Below are positions 8,223 through 17,036 of a stretch of 64,000 nucleotides of DNA, in pieces; positions within the stretch are counted from its first letter, which is position 1, and each line of letters begins with the position of its first letter. The stretch spans positions 62,001 through 126,000 of the forward strand of contig CALGAW010000036.1 of the NCBI GenBank assembly GCA_937959115.1. The letters run 5' to 3'. The position numbers and the translations under genes were made by a program. Below the pieces are notes generated by a model. The model was not told the origin of the DNA, made no database searches, and worked only from the letters and a program-made list of their open reading frames with translations. This stretch comes from an uncultured Saprospiraceae bacterium. GTDB taxonomy: Bacteria; Bacteroidota; Bacteroidia; Chitinophagales; Saprospiraceae.

Positions 8223-10178
8223 ATGAAGCTATCGGTTATTATTGTTAACTACAATGTAAAATACTTTCTTGAACAAACTCTTTTGTCTGTGCAATCTGCA
8301 TCAAAAGAGCTTGATGTAGAAGTCTTTGTAGTAGATAATAATTCCGTAGACGACTCGGTGAAGATGGTAAAGAACCAATTTCCTGAAGTCAAACTGATTG
8401 CCAACAAAGAGAACACTGGGTTTTCTGTAGCAAACAATCAGGCCATCAGAATAGCGACAGGAGAATACATCCTCTTACTCAATCCAGATACCGTAGTCGA
8501 AGAAGACACCTTTGAGAAAACACTAGCCTTTATGGATGCCCATCCAGAAGCTGGTGCACTTGGTGTAAAAATGATTGATGGAAAAGGAAAATTCCTTCCT
8601 GAATCAAAGCGTGGATTTCCATCACCCAAAGTAGCGTTTTTTAAGACATTCGGCCTATCAAGACTGTTTCCTAGGTCAAAAACCTTTAATGGATATCATT
8701 TGGGCTACTTGGACAAAGATGAAACGCACAAAGTTGATGTGCTGTCTGGCGCCTTCATGCTACTAAGAAAGAGTGTGTTAGATAAAATTGGTTTGTTAGA
8801 TGAAACGTTCTTTATGTATGGGGAGGACATTGACCTTTCCTACCGGATCATCAAGGCTGGTCATCAAAATTATTACTTTCCTGAAACCACAATAATTCAT
8901 TACAAAGGGGAAAGTACGAAGAAAGGAAGCTTAAATTATGTTCGTGTGTTTTATAATGCCATGATCATTTTTGCTAAGAAACACTTTACCGGAGAAAAGG
9001 CAGCCGCATTTATTTTTATGCTGCATTGCGCGATCTACCTCAGAGCATTTATGACCGTATTTACCAACTTCCTCCGCAAAGCGTTTTTACCCTTGATTGA
9101 TGCGGGATTGCTTTATGTAGGCATGTTCTTTATGAAAGATATCTGGGCAAAATACAAGTACGGTGATCTAGATTATTACGAACCGTTATACATGCAGTTT
9201 AATGTGCCTCTATATATCTTCTTATGGTTGACTGGATTATTCTTTAGTGGTGGATACGACTGGCCAAAAAGCTTTTGGAGACTCGTACGTGGCATTGGTG
9301 CTGGCACAGTAGCGATTGCTGCAATCTACGGCTTCTTGAATACTGAATATCGGACATCACGTGCCTTGATTTTGCTAGGCGCTGCTTGGGGTGTGCTTGG
9401 CTTATGGGCAGTCCGAATACTCTTTCACTTTATCAGACACCGCAACTTTAACATGCACAACTCCACGCTCAACAACCTAGTGATTGTGGGCAGTCAAGAG
9501 GAGAGCAAGCGAGTAAGAAACCTAATCAACGAGGCACAAGTCATCAAAAACTACATCGGTTCAGTAGCACCAAATGTTGAATTTGATGATACTACGTTCC
9601 TAGGAAGCACTCAACAGTTAGACGAAATTGTAGATGTGTACAAAGTGAATGAGGTTATTTTTTGCTCATCAGATGTGCCTGCTCATGATATTATGCATTG
9701 GATGTCAAAACTTGGACCTGACTTAGATTATAAGATTGTCCCTGAAAAAAGCCTAAGCATTATCGGTTCTAACTCTAAAAACTCTGCCGGAGATCTGTAC
9801 ACCATTGATATCCAGTTTCGAATTGACAATAAGGGCAATCGAAGGAATAAACGTGTGATTGATATCGGAATTAGCTTATTCCTTTTGCTGTTTTTTCCAA
9901 TTCTGATCTGGTTTGTTGAAGACAAAGCTGGCTATTTCAAAAACTGCTTCAATGTATTGTTTGGACGAATGACATGGGTCGGCTATCATCTGCCTACCGA
10001 TGTGGATAACCTCCCTTCTCTAAAACCTTCTGTCCTCACTCCATTAGATGCCTTATCACTAGAAACAGTCAATGAACCCACGTGGAAACGGTTAAACTTT
10101 TTGTATGCTAAAGGGTATTCTTCATCAAGAGACTTCGAGATTTTGAGAAAAGGATTTAATCGAATTGGGAATTCCTAA
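8223..10178 (+). CDS. Family 2 glycosyltransferase fused to a degenerate sugar-phosphotransferase-like half
   Basis: The 651-residue protein has two parts. Residues 1-~230 are a GT-A family 2 transferase: SVIIVNYNVKYFL, the nucleotide site VDNNSVDDS, the metal site LLNPDT, and GAFMLLRKSVLDKIGLLDE with FMYGEDIDLSYR. This pattern is close to rhamnosyltransferases (WbbL type). Several transmembrane helices follow (about 260-410). Then comes a Rossmann-like segment (NNLVIVGSQEESKRV) and a tail, KRVIDIGISLFLLLFFP with LFGRMTWVGY, that resembles polyprenyl glycosylphosphotransferases (WbaP type) but lacks a recognisable catalytic core. It probably adds a sugar to a lipid-linked surface glycan at the inner membrane. 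The donor and acceptor are unknown. Confidence 0.8.
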   Translation: MKLSVIIVNYNVKYFLEQTLLSVQSASKELDVEVFVVDNNSVDDSVKMVKNQFPEVKLIANKENTGFSVANNQAIRIATGEYILLLNPDTVVEEDTFEKTLAFMDAHPEAGALGVKMIDGKGKFLPESKRGFPSPKVAFFKTFGLSRLFPRSKTFNGYHLGYLDKDETHKVDVLSGAFMLLRKSVLDKIGLLDETFFMYGEDIDLSYRIIKAGHQNYYFPETTIIHYKGESTKKGSLNYVRVFYNAMIIFAKKHFTGEKAAAFIFMLHCAIYLRAFMTVFTNFLRKAFLPLIDAGLLYVGMFFMKDIWAKYKYGDLDYYEPLYMQFNVPLYIFLWLTGLFFSGGYDWPKSFWRLVRGIGAGTVAIAAIYGFLNTEYRTSRALILLGAAWGVLGLWAVRILFHFIRHRNFNMHNSTLNNLVIVGSQEESKRVRNLINEAQVIKNYIGSVAPNVEFDDTTFLGSTQQLDEIVDVYKVNEVIFCSSDVPAHDIMHWMSKLGPDLDYKIVPEKSLSIIGSNSKNSAGDLYTIDIQFRIDNKGNRRNKRVIDIGISLFLLLFFPILIWFVEDKAGYFKNCFNVLFGRMTWVGYHLPTDVDNLPSLKPSVLTPLDALSLETVNEPTWKRLNFLYAKGYSSSRDFEILRKGFNRIGNS

Positions 10179-10207
10179 ATGAGTCATTTGACTTGATTCT
10201 TAGCCCA

Positions 10208-12679
10208 TTAATACGGATCAACATCCACATTAATCCTAGTTTGAGTCAAGCCTTTCCGCCCTTTCACATCAGCAGCAGCATCCAACATCAACTGTTTTGC
10301 GGTTTCTATAAGGTCACGCTTCCGCTCTAGCTTTACAGCCACATCCATTAAATAATAATTCCGTACCCGAGCGATGCCAGGAACAGCAGGACCTAGCACC
10401 CTCCCACCTAGCTTTTCGCGCAATAAGTCAACATAGATCCTTGCTGCCTGATACACCAGCTGCGCTTTCTTATGCTTAAGCGTGATTTTGATTAACCGAG
10501 TAAACGGTGGATATCGGAAATTAATGCGTTCTTGCTCCTCCCGCTCATAAAAAGAGGCAAAGTCATACTCTACCACCTCCTTGAGCACAGGGTGAACCGT
10601 ATTAAACGCCTGTATAACCACGCGGCCTCGTTTTGCACGTCTTCCGGAACGTCCACTCACTTGTGTCAGGAGTTGAAAGGCTCGTTCATTGGCTCGGAAA
10701 TCTGGGAAAAACAATAGATTATCAGCACTTAGCACTCCCACCAATCCAACGTTGTCAAAATCTAGTCCCTTGGTGACCATCTGGGTACCGACGAGCACAT
10801 CTACCTTTTTATCTTCAAAGTCAGTGATGATTTTCTGATGACTGTTTTTTGTCCGAACACTATCCCAATCCATCCTTGCTACTTTCACATCAGGCAAGTA
10901 GATTTTCAGTTCGTCTTCTATTTTTTCTGTCCCAAACCCCTTCACTTTCAAATCAGTTTTGCCACAAGCATTGCATCTAGATGGCATCTGAGTTTGATAG
11001 CCGCAATAATGACATCTTAAGTTACCCGCAAACTTATGATAGGTCAGCGTGACGTCACAATTAATGCAAGCTGCCGTCCAACCACAGGTTTCACAGCTCA
11101 TTGTAGGAGCGTAGCCTCTCCGGTTTTGAAAGAGTATGGCTTGCTCTCCACGTTCTAGCGCTTGTTTCAATTCATCTAGCAGGACAGAAGTAAAGTGCGA
11201 TTTCATTGTCTTTTTTCGCGTTTCTTCAGCTGCATTTGCGATGATAATTTCTGGCATTTCCAAACCACTAAACCGAGACAGCATTTCCACTTTCCCATAT
11301 TTTCCAAGCCTTGCATTCACATACGACTCCATAGAAGGTGTTGCCGTCCCTAGTAATACCTTTGCGCCATGTTGATGAGCCAAGTAAATCGCGGCATCCC
11401 TTGCATTGTATCGAGGTGCGGGATCTTGTTGCTTGAAACTGTTGTCATGTTCTTCATCAATGATAATGAGGTCGAGGTTGTTAAACGGTAAAAACAGGGC
11501 GCTTCTTGCTCCCAGTATGATGGGTTTACCGTTAAGGGTTTCGTGCCATAACTCAACACGTTCATGATTGTTAAGACGAGAATGATAGACGGATATTTTA
11601 CTACCAAAAACACGTTGAAGTCTTGAAATGATCTGTGTTGTCAATCCAATTTCTGGCAACAAATACAGCACTTGCTTCCCGTCTTCGATCGCTTCTTGCA
11701 TTAAATCAATATACACTTGAGTCTTCCCGCTCCCAGTTACTCCATGCAGTAAGACTGTGCTTTTCTCGACAAACTGTTGCTGGATTTCCAGTTTAGCAGT
11801 GAGTTGCTGCATGGTAAGGTCGAAATTGCTTATTGTCTCATCATCGTATCCTGCAATTCTTGACACTTCTTTTTCATACACTTCAAAAATGCCCTTTTCT
11901 TGTAATGCCTTGATTTGACTGGCGTTAATGTTAACACTGGCAATCAATTCACTCTTTTTTATTTGAGGTTGTTGCCTAGAAAGCTGGATCAGGCCAAGCA
12001 ATGCATCTAGTTGTTTTTTTGAACGGGTACCCACAAGCTCAAAGGCGGTTTTGAGGGTATCTTTATCAGATCGATACGGCTCTGCTAATCGCACAAACGA
12101 GATGGTTCGAGGCTTGTATTTTAGCTTAAGTTCTTCTTTTAGTAAAATCACTTGTTTTTCCAATAAAGAGTTGATCAATGGATAAACGGTGAATTGATTT
12201 AGAATTTTCTTGATTTCGTCAATGCTAAGTTCATCTTGAAGCGTAAGGGCTTCAGTGATCAGGTATTCGTTGTCTGTGAGTTTTGTAAAGTCTTGGTCGA
12301 ACCCTGGACTCAGTTGAACCTTTGTTTCGCTAGACAATTTTAAACCAGCGGGGAGAGCTGCGATCATAACTTCTCCCATTGTACACGCGTAATAATTTGC
12401 TAGCCATGCCCAAAACGCAAGATGGATTGGGGCAACAATCGGTACTTTATCTAGAATGGAGATGATTGGCTTGGTTTTGTATGTTGGTGGCTCTTTTCTA
12501 ATTTTTGTAACCAGAGCCGAATACAATTTTGACTTTCCGAATTGCACTTCTACACGGTAACCAACTTTGATTTGTGTATCAAGAGGACTAGGAACGCCAT
12601 AGGTATAAAGCTTAGGCAGTGCCAAGGGCAATATTACATCAATAAAAAGAGTTGGTTCCTCATTCGGAAAAATTTCCAT
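10208..12679 (-). CDS. priA: Primosomal protein N' (PriA) replication restart helicase
   Basis: PriA (823 residues) is a 3'-5' superfamily 2 helicase that recognises abandoned forks and reloads the replisome. An N-terminal DNA-binding domain opens with LFIDVILPLALPKLYTYGVP. The helicase core has Walker A GVTGSGKTQVY and Walker B IIDEEHDNSFKQ. A zinc-binding cluster follows (CETCGWTAACINC, then CHYCGYQTQMPSRCNACG), and late motifs include GTQMVTKGLDF and QVSGRSGR. The ATG at 12679 follows a TACTTTTG box read on the minus strand. It converges with the glycosyltransferase, with only 29 bases between the stop codons and no obvious intrinsic terminator. Confidence 0.97.
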   Translation of the reverse strand: MEIFPNEEPTLFIDVILPLALPKLYTYGVPSPLDTQIKVGYRVEVQFGKSKLYSALVTKIRKEPPTYKTKPIISILDKVPIVAPIHLAFWAWLANYYACTMGEVMIAALPAGLKLSSETKVQLSPGFDQDFTKLTDNEYLITEALTLQDELSIDEIKKILNQFTVYPLINSLLEKQVILLKEELKLKYKPRTISFVRLAEPYRSDKDTLKTAFELVGTRSKKQLDALLGLIQLSRQQPQIKKSELIASVNINASQIKALQEKGIFEVYEKEVSRIAGYDDETISNFDLTMQQLTAKLEIQQQFVEKSTVLLHGVTGSGKTQVYIDLMQEAIEDGKQVLYLLPEIGLTTQIISRLQRVFGSKISVYHSRLNNHERVELWHETLNGKPIILGARSALFLPFNNLDLIIIDEEHDNSFKQQDPAPRYNARDAAIYLAHQHGAKVLLGTATPSMESYVNARLGKYGKVEMLSRFSGLEMPEIIIANAAEETRKKTMKSHFTSVLLDELKQALERGEQAILFQNRRGYAPTMSCETCGWTAACINCDVTLTYHKFAGNLRCHYCGYQTQMPSRCNACGKTDLKVKGFGTEKIEDELKIYLPDVKVARMDWDSVRTKNSHQKIITDFEDKKVDVLVGTQMVTKGLDFDNVGLVGVLSADNLLFFPDFRANERAFQLLTQVSGRSGRRAKRGRVVIQAFNTVHPVLKEVVEYDFASFYEREEQERINFRYPPFTRLIKITLKHKKAQLVYQAARIYVDLLREKLGGRVLGPAVPGIARVRNYYLMDVAVKLERKRDLIETAKQLMLDAAADVKGRKGLTQTRINVDVDPY

Positions 12680-12698
12680 CGGCCTAATTTCTTTGCTG

Positions 12699-12706
12699 CA
12701 AAAGTA
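12699..12706 (-). promoter_or_regulatory. -7 box of the priA promoter
   Basis: On the minus strand this reads TACTTTTG, an exact TAnnTTTG match. It lies 19 bases upstream of the priA start codon, giving a short leader. Confidence 0.45.
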
Positions 12707-12772
12707 AGGATACTTTACTACAATTTCTTTTTAAGAACACTTTACTATTTATTCAATCCTATTGGAAACTGA

Positions 12773-13624
12773 CTACTTCTCTTTTAAATCATTGGCATTA
12801 CGAATCCACAAATCACGTTGAGGGAATGGAATAGCGATATCATGATCACGGAAAGCTAGGTCAATGGCAAATCTCAAATCGCTTTGAATGTCTGCACTTC
12901 TAAAGTATTCCGTTGAAAAATAAAGCAAATCAAAGACTAAAGCGTTATCACCAAAATCAGAAAACCGCACAAACGGCTTCGGTGCTTTTAAAACTTCACT
13001 GTGCACACTAGCCACCTGCAACAACAACTTCCTAACTTGCTCGGTATCTGAGCCGTAGGCAACTCCCACTCTTACTGAGAAACGTAACTTATTGTCGGCA
13101 CTAGACAGGTTCACCACTTTATTCCCAATTACTTTTGAGTTTGGCAGTACAACTAGCATATTTTCGAACGTCTTGACCTTTGTCGTTCGGATACCGATAT
13201 CAGTAACTCGACCAAACCGACCGTCTATATCAAGTATATCCCCAACATCTATGGTACTATCAAACAATAATATAATACCAGCCGCTAGATCTCCAAATGT
13301 CTGTTGAACACCCAATCCAAATCCAACGGCTAGGGCGGCACCTGCTCCCCAAATTACAGTAAGGTTGATCCCAAGGCTTTGAATTGCCCATAGGGAGGCG
13401 ATCGTTGTAAGGATGTACTTAATGATCTGTCTGATAGCAAACTGATCACCAACATCAATATCTCTGCGTTTGAATATTTTTGGAAGAATAAAGGTCTTAA
13501 GCACATACCAAATAGCCCAAGCGGCTAATAGAATTCCAATGAAATTGAAAATTCTGATCACGCGAAATTCAAAACCAGTTCCGTTAAAAATGGAGAAATC
13601 TAGAAATTCGATTATTCCCTCCAT
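12773..13624 (-). CDS. Small-conductance mechanosensitive channel, MscS family
   Basis: A 283-residue inner membrane channel that opens under membrane tension to release solutes after osmotic downshock. Two or three transmembrane helices fill the first ~120 residues. The pore-lining helix region has ALAVGFGLGVQQTFGDLAAG. The conserved beta domain follows, with VGDILDIDGRFGRVTDIGIRTT and VLPNSKVIGNKVVN, and then the alpha/beta C-terminal domain. This is the compact MscS form, close to the E. coli length of 286. The gene starts six bases after the thioredoxin-like lipoprotein stops, so the two probably form an operon. Confidence 0.93.
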   Translation of the reverse strand: MEGIIEFLDFSIFNGTGFEFRVIRIFNFIGILLAAWAIWYVLKTFILPKIFKRRDIDVGDQFAIRQIIKYILTTIASLWAIQSLGINLTVIWGAGAALAVGFGLGVQQTFGDLAAGIILLFDSTIDVGDILDIDGRFGRVTDIGIRTTKVKTFENMLVVLPNSKVIGNKVVNLSSADNKLRFSVRVGVAYGSDTEQVRKLLLQVASVHSEVLKAPKPFVRFSDFGDNALVFDLLYFSTEYFRSADIQSDLRFAIDLAFRDHDIAIPFPQRDLWIRNANDLKEK

Positions 13625-13630
13625 AGTCTT

Positions 13631-14170
13631 CTACTTTCGTTTTTGTAAGGAAAGTATTCGCTTCATCTTTTTCGCATCTTTATAACCCATAATGGAGCCT
13701 GTTTTTTCCATTTTTTCATTATAAAATACCATTGAAGGAATACTTTTTGCTCCAATCGCATAGACGATATGATTGTAAGCGTTTGGCTTATCTCTAGCCT
13801 TAGTTGTATCATATCTAGGATTTGAGAAAGTACTATCTTGCCAAACGATATCTTCAGGAGTATGTGCATCCAATTTTACAGCATAAAAATCCCGATTGAT
13901 CATATTCACAACAGAAGTATCTAGATAAGTTGTTTTGTCAAATTTTTCGCAATTAGGACACCATTGGGCAAAGACCATTATGTAAATATCCTTTGGATTC
14001 TTCTTGTGAGCAATCTCAGCCTCTTCCATTGTTAACCAATGAATACCATTTGCATCATAATAAGGACTTTTAGGAAGCATTTTTTTCTGTGCAGACGAAC
14101 TACAAGAAAAAATAAAAGTTCCTAACGCCAAAAAGCCAAGGACTCCGAATATTATTCTACTGATCTTCAT
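13631..14170 (-). CDS. Thioredoxin-fold lipoprotein
   Basis: A 179-residue envelope lipoprotein. The signal helix is followed by the lipobox TFIFSC. The thioredoxin-like domain carries MVFAQWCPNCEKFDKTTYL, an active-site CPNC pair after Trp as in thioredoxins of the DsbD-Trx/SoxW type, and the cis-Pro loop AKSIPSMVFYNE. It probably reduces or oxidises periplasmic thiols, and DsbD at 33771-36563 is a possible electron donor. ATG 14170 is preferred over a GTG nine codons upstream because it places the signal peptide at the N-terminus. It is the promoter-proximal gene of the pair with the MscS channel. Confidence 0.85.
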   Translation of the reverse strand: MKISRIIFGVLGFLALGTFIFSCSSSAQKKMLPKSPYYDANGIHWLTMEEAEIAHKKNPKDIYIMVFAQWCPNCEKFDKTTYLDTSVVNMINRDFYAVKLDAHTPEDIVWQDSTFSNPRYDTTKARDKPNAYNHIVYAIGAKSIPSMVFYNEKMEKTGSIMGYKDAKKMKRILSLQKRK

Positions 14171-14480
14171 TTTATAAATATTAGATTTGAAGGACACAAA
14201 GTAGTTTGTTTTTTGATTAAATCCTAATCAATCAACGATCTATTCCTCATTAAGGTTACATTAGTGTAGTTGCTATTTCTAGTTAAATTTTCATTTGATT
14301 TAGCGAATCAAATTTTCAACAAATTTGTAATTGGTTGTCATTGAGGCCATTTCTTTAAACGGAGCGTTTACTTTTTATCTAGGAAAAAATCATAGTAACC
14401 TTTTTTATGTAAAGGTATTGCGAACTACGAGTTTATTTAACAAAGAAATTTCTTTATCTTGGAATAAATAACCACCGGTA
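14171..14480 (+). other. Divergent intergenic region
   Basis: This is 310 bases between the minus-strand lipoprotein and the plus-strand tail-fibre-like gene. It contains a 6-bp inverted repeat TAAACG-GAG-CGTTTA at 14356-14370. No exact TAnnTTTG box is visible for either gene. TATCTTGG near 14455 is the nearest plus-strand candidate. Confidence 0.4.
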
Positions 14481-15140
14481 ATGAAAAATTCTATTTTTTG
14501 CATTTTTGCTCTTCTGCTTTTAAGTGTGCCACAGCTTGTATCTGGCCAATTCGTAGGAATTGGAACTGTTACTCCTCAGTTTGATCTTGATGTTGCGGGA
14601 ACCACACGAACTTCATATTTAGAACCTGGACTTGGATCTGGGAACCCATATAAGTTCCTTAGGTTTGGTTCTCCCACTGAGTATTATGCCGGACTTATGT
14701 ATAACCTCAACGCTCCAGGATTTGGCCCAGGAGATAACTTTGCCATGTTTACCTATGGAAATAGACCATTTGTCCTTCGTGGAGGAGATATTATCTTGCA
14801 ACCCAATACAGGAAACGTTGGTATTGGCACAACTTCGCCAGATAATAGACTAGATGTAAATGGCACAATAAGAGCAAAACGAATTGTAGTAGAGACTGGA
14901 TGGGCAGACTATGTTTTTGATAAAAACTACAAAATCCCCTCACTTCAAGAAGAGGAACAACATATCGAAACACACGGCTACCTTCTCGGATTTGAGTCAG
15001 AAGAAGCCATGAATGGCAAAGCAGATCTTGGAGATGTAGCAAAGAGACAACAAGCAAAAATTGAAGAATTAATGCTACATGTCATTGAGTTAAACAAGCA
15101 AGTAGAACGCCTCAAAGAAAACCAGCACAAACAAAAATGA
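14481..15140 (+). CDS. Secreted tail-fibre-like protein with C-terminal coiled coil
   Basis: A 219-residue protein with a signal peptide ending in VSGQ before FVGIGTVTPQFDLDVAG. Two copies of the VGIGT-xxP-xxxLDV-GT module (start, and NVGIGTTSPDNRLDVNGT at about 113-130) are typical of Bacteroidota proteins related to phage tail fibres. The region after WADYVFDKNYKIPSLQEEE is the variant form of a trimerising end seen in this family, and residues ~185-219 form a predicted coiled coil (IEELMLHVIELNKQVERL). It probably assembles as a surface or periplasmic trimer. Its stop codon overlaps the next start by four bases (ATGA), so it is translationally coupled to the metallohydrolase. Function unknown. 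Confidence 0.75.
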   Translation: MKNSIFCIFALLLLSVPQLVSGQFVGIGTVTPQFDLDVAGTTRTSYLEPGLGSGNPYKFLRFGSPTEYYAGLMYNLNAPGFGPGDNFAMFTYGNRPFVLRGGDIILQPNTGNVGIGTTSPDNRLDVNGTIRAKRIVVETGWADYVFDKNYKIPSLQEEEQHIETHGYLLGFESEEAMNGKADLGDVAKRQQAKIEELMLHVIELNKQVERLKENQHKQK

Positions 15141-16363
15141 GAATAATTCCAACCTCGAATATTTTTTTTCTTCTTTTCCTATTTATTACCTTAATAACCG
15201 CCTCCTGCAAGGACAAGGAAAGTAATATCTGTGGAGATGATTACGAAACTGATCCGCCCGGTCAATGGTACAAAGGAGATTTTCACGTACATGCCACTGG
15301 AGCAAGCAACGACACTGGAAACATTCCCAGCTATCCCGCTGATATCAAGCAAGCAGCTAAACAGATCGGCCTCGACTTTGTCGTCCTAACTGACCATAGC
15401 AATAGCACTGGTAGCGACCCGTCAACAACCGCAGAAGACCCAGCATTGTTCAATCAAGGCCCAGAATTCCCCTATTGGAAAGAATGCGCAGCATTAACCG
15501 ATCCCGATTTCCTTATGATTGATGGGAATGAATTAAGTCCCAGACATCCTGACAATAGCGTGCCGACAGGACATATCGGTTGCCTCCCTATGAATTTAGA
15601 AACCTTTGACACAACGGTTGTCTTTATCGATCGCCCAATGGGTACAGTGACGGGTGGCAACACCGTTCAACAAGCAAAGGATGCAGGCTGCTATACCATT
15701 GTCAATCACCCTTATGCCTTCACACCGCATATTGCTTATGACTGGACTAGCTATGACTATGATGCAATGGAAATATGGAATGGCACCATTGGCTATGATT
15801 TTCAGGATCAAGACGGTCGCGATGCTTGGCTATGTGATTTGCTAAATGGAAAGAAGACCACTGCCGTGGGCGGAAGTGATTGCCACAGAGCCTACATAAA
15901 TCCACCAGGCAATGGGCTTGACCCTGCACTTGGCTACCCAACAACGGCAGTCTTTGCTGAACGATTAGAGTGGCCAGCAATCATAGAAGGACTAAAAAGT
16001 GGCAAAACAGCAATTTTCGGAGGTGAAAGCAGATTATTACTAGATGGTTATGACGGAGGACTCTGTCGATCGGAATCTCAAGAAACCAGATACCTTCGTT
16101 TACGCGGGTCTGCTGATGCTAATATCGGAACGGCCACCCTATCCCTTTCCAAGGCGACTTCGTGCTCTGATAATCGTCCAGACTATACGGATGGCCCAGA
16201 GATTGAACAAGAAATTATATACCAAGAAACAATTTACCCCAACGACGCATTTGACATAAGAGTTGCTATTGCCGGTGACAAAGGAGTTTATTCAGCTACT
16301 CTTATCGGAGATGCTACAACATACTACAATGCGTTGTCAAGAGCGATTACAATTGAGCAGTAA
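15137..16363 (+). CDS. PHP/CehA-McbA-type metallohydrolase lipoprotein
   Basis: A 408-residue envelope lipoprotein (lipobox ITASC, Cys about 24). The rest is a PHP-type metal-dependent phosphoesterase fold: DFHVHA (His 50 and 52), LTDHSN (about 85-90), DGNELS, VNHPYAF and GSDCHR supply the expected metal ligands. The nearest named relatives are CehA/McbA hydrolases, which cleave carbaryl in some soil bacteria, but most members have unknown substrates. The ~70 C-terminal residues after the last motif may form a small beta domain. It overlaps the tail-fibre-like gene by four bases, so the two products are likely made together. No transporter or catabolic gene lies nearby to suggest a substrate. 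Confidence 0.82.
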   Translation: MRIIPTSNIFFLLFLFITLITASCKDKESNICGDDYETDPPGQWYKGDFHVHATGASNDTGNIPSYPADIKQAAKQIGLDFVVLTDHSNSTGSDPSTTAEDPALFNQGPEFPYWKECAALTDPDFLMIDGNELSPRHPDNSVPTGHIGCLPMNLETFDTTVVFIDRPMGTVTGGNTVQQAKDAGCYTIVNHPYAFTPHIAYDWTSYDYDAMEIWNGTIGYDFQDQDGRDAWLCDLLNGKKTTAVGGSDCHRAYINPPGNGLDPALGYPTTAVFAERLEWPAIIEGLKSGKTAIFGGESRLLLDGYDGGLCRSESQETRYLRLRGSADANIGTATLSLSKATSCSDNRPDYTDGPEIEQEIIYQETIYPNDAFDIRVAIAGDKGVYSATLIGDATTYYNALSRAITIEQ

Positions 16364-16445
16364 AAGCAGCGTTTACAACGTTTCAAGCATAAAATTCGAT
16401 CTTCGTGATTCCTTAGCTTCAGGGTTCCTTCTTCGACATTCAATT

Positions 16446-16925
16446 TTAAGCAATAGCAGCTTGTTCCTTTTGATCAAAATAGGTTTCTAATATCTTGTAT
16501 CGATGATCAAAAATATCCTTGAGCTGTCGCTTCACAAATACCCAGTGAGCAATGCGACCTAGGAACCCAAGTGGTAACTTGTAGTGTACAATGTCTGTCA
16601 TCTCAATTCCAGTGGCTGTTTCGACAAAGAAATGCTTGTGGTGCCACAAGGCATAGGGCCCAAACCGCTGTTCATCTACAAACTTTTTTTGATGTTGGAC
16701 GTGCTTAATTTCAGTTACCCAAGTAAGCGGAATTCCAAGCACTGGTTTGACACGGTATTCAATGATCTGACCAGCATACATTTCAGAATCGGCACCATGA
16801 ATAATTGTAAATCCCATGGACTCGGGCGTAATTTTTGCTAAATTGTTTGGATCAGAAAAAAAGGTCCATGCCTCTTCAATAGAGATCGGCAACGATTGCT
16901 TACGTTCAAGTTTGTATACACTCAT
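16446..16925 (-). CDS. SRPBCC (START-like) domain protein
   Basis: A 159-residue soluble protein of the SRPBCC ligand-binding superfamily, in the COG4276 group sometimes labelled cell-division inhibitor-like. Family features are KQSLPISIEEAWTFFSDPNN at the N-terminus, the strand PLTWVTEIKHVQHQKKFVDE, the HHKHFF segment and the long C-terminal helix ending in YKILETYF. It probably binds a hydrophobic small molecule, but the ligand is unknown. ATG 16925 is preferred to a TTG six codons upstream. It stands alone, diverging from the helicase-nuclease gene. Confidence 0.82.
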   Translation of the reverse strand: MSVYKLERKQSLPISIEEAWTFFSDPNNLAKITPESMGFTIIHGADSEMYAGQIIEYRVKPVLGIPLTWVTEIKHVQHQKKFVDEQRFGPYALWHHKHFFVETATGIEMTDIVHYKLPLGFLGRIAHWVFVKRQLKDIFDHRYKILETYFDQKEQAAIA

Positions 16926-16969
16926 AGAAGTCAGATTTTTCAATAATTATTTGCTTACATTAGTTTAAA

Positions 16970-16977
16970 CAAATTTA
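16970..16977 (-). promoter_or_regulatory. -7 box upstream of the SRPBCC gene
   Basis: Read on the minus strand this is TAAATTTG, an exact TAnnTTTG match. It lies 44 bases upstream of the SRPBCC start codon. Confidence 0.4.
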
Positions 16978-17008
16978 TACACACTCTGTTCAATTCCCAG
17001 CATATCTG

Positions 17009-17016
17009 TATCTTTG
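17009..17016 (+). promoter_or_regulatory. -7 box of the helicase-nuclease promoter
   Basis: TATCTTTG fits TAnnTTTG exactly and lies 20 bases before the helicase-nuclease ATG. Confidence 0.45.
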
Positions 17017-17036
17017 TTTTTAGATAAACGCTAACC

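Noticed and set aside
10177-10189. AAATGA-G-TCATTT palindrome between convergent genes
   Set aside because: It is short, with no T-tract, and overlaps a stop codon; too weak to be called a terminator.
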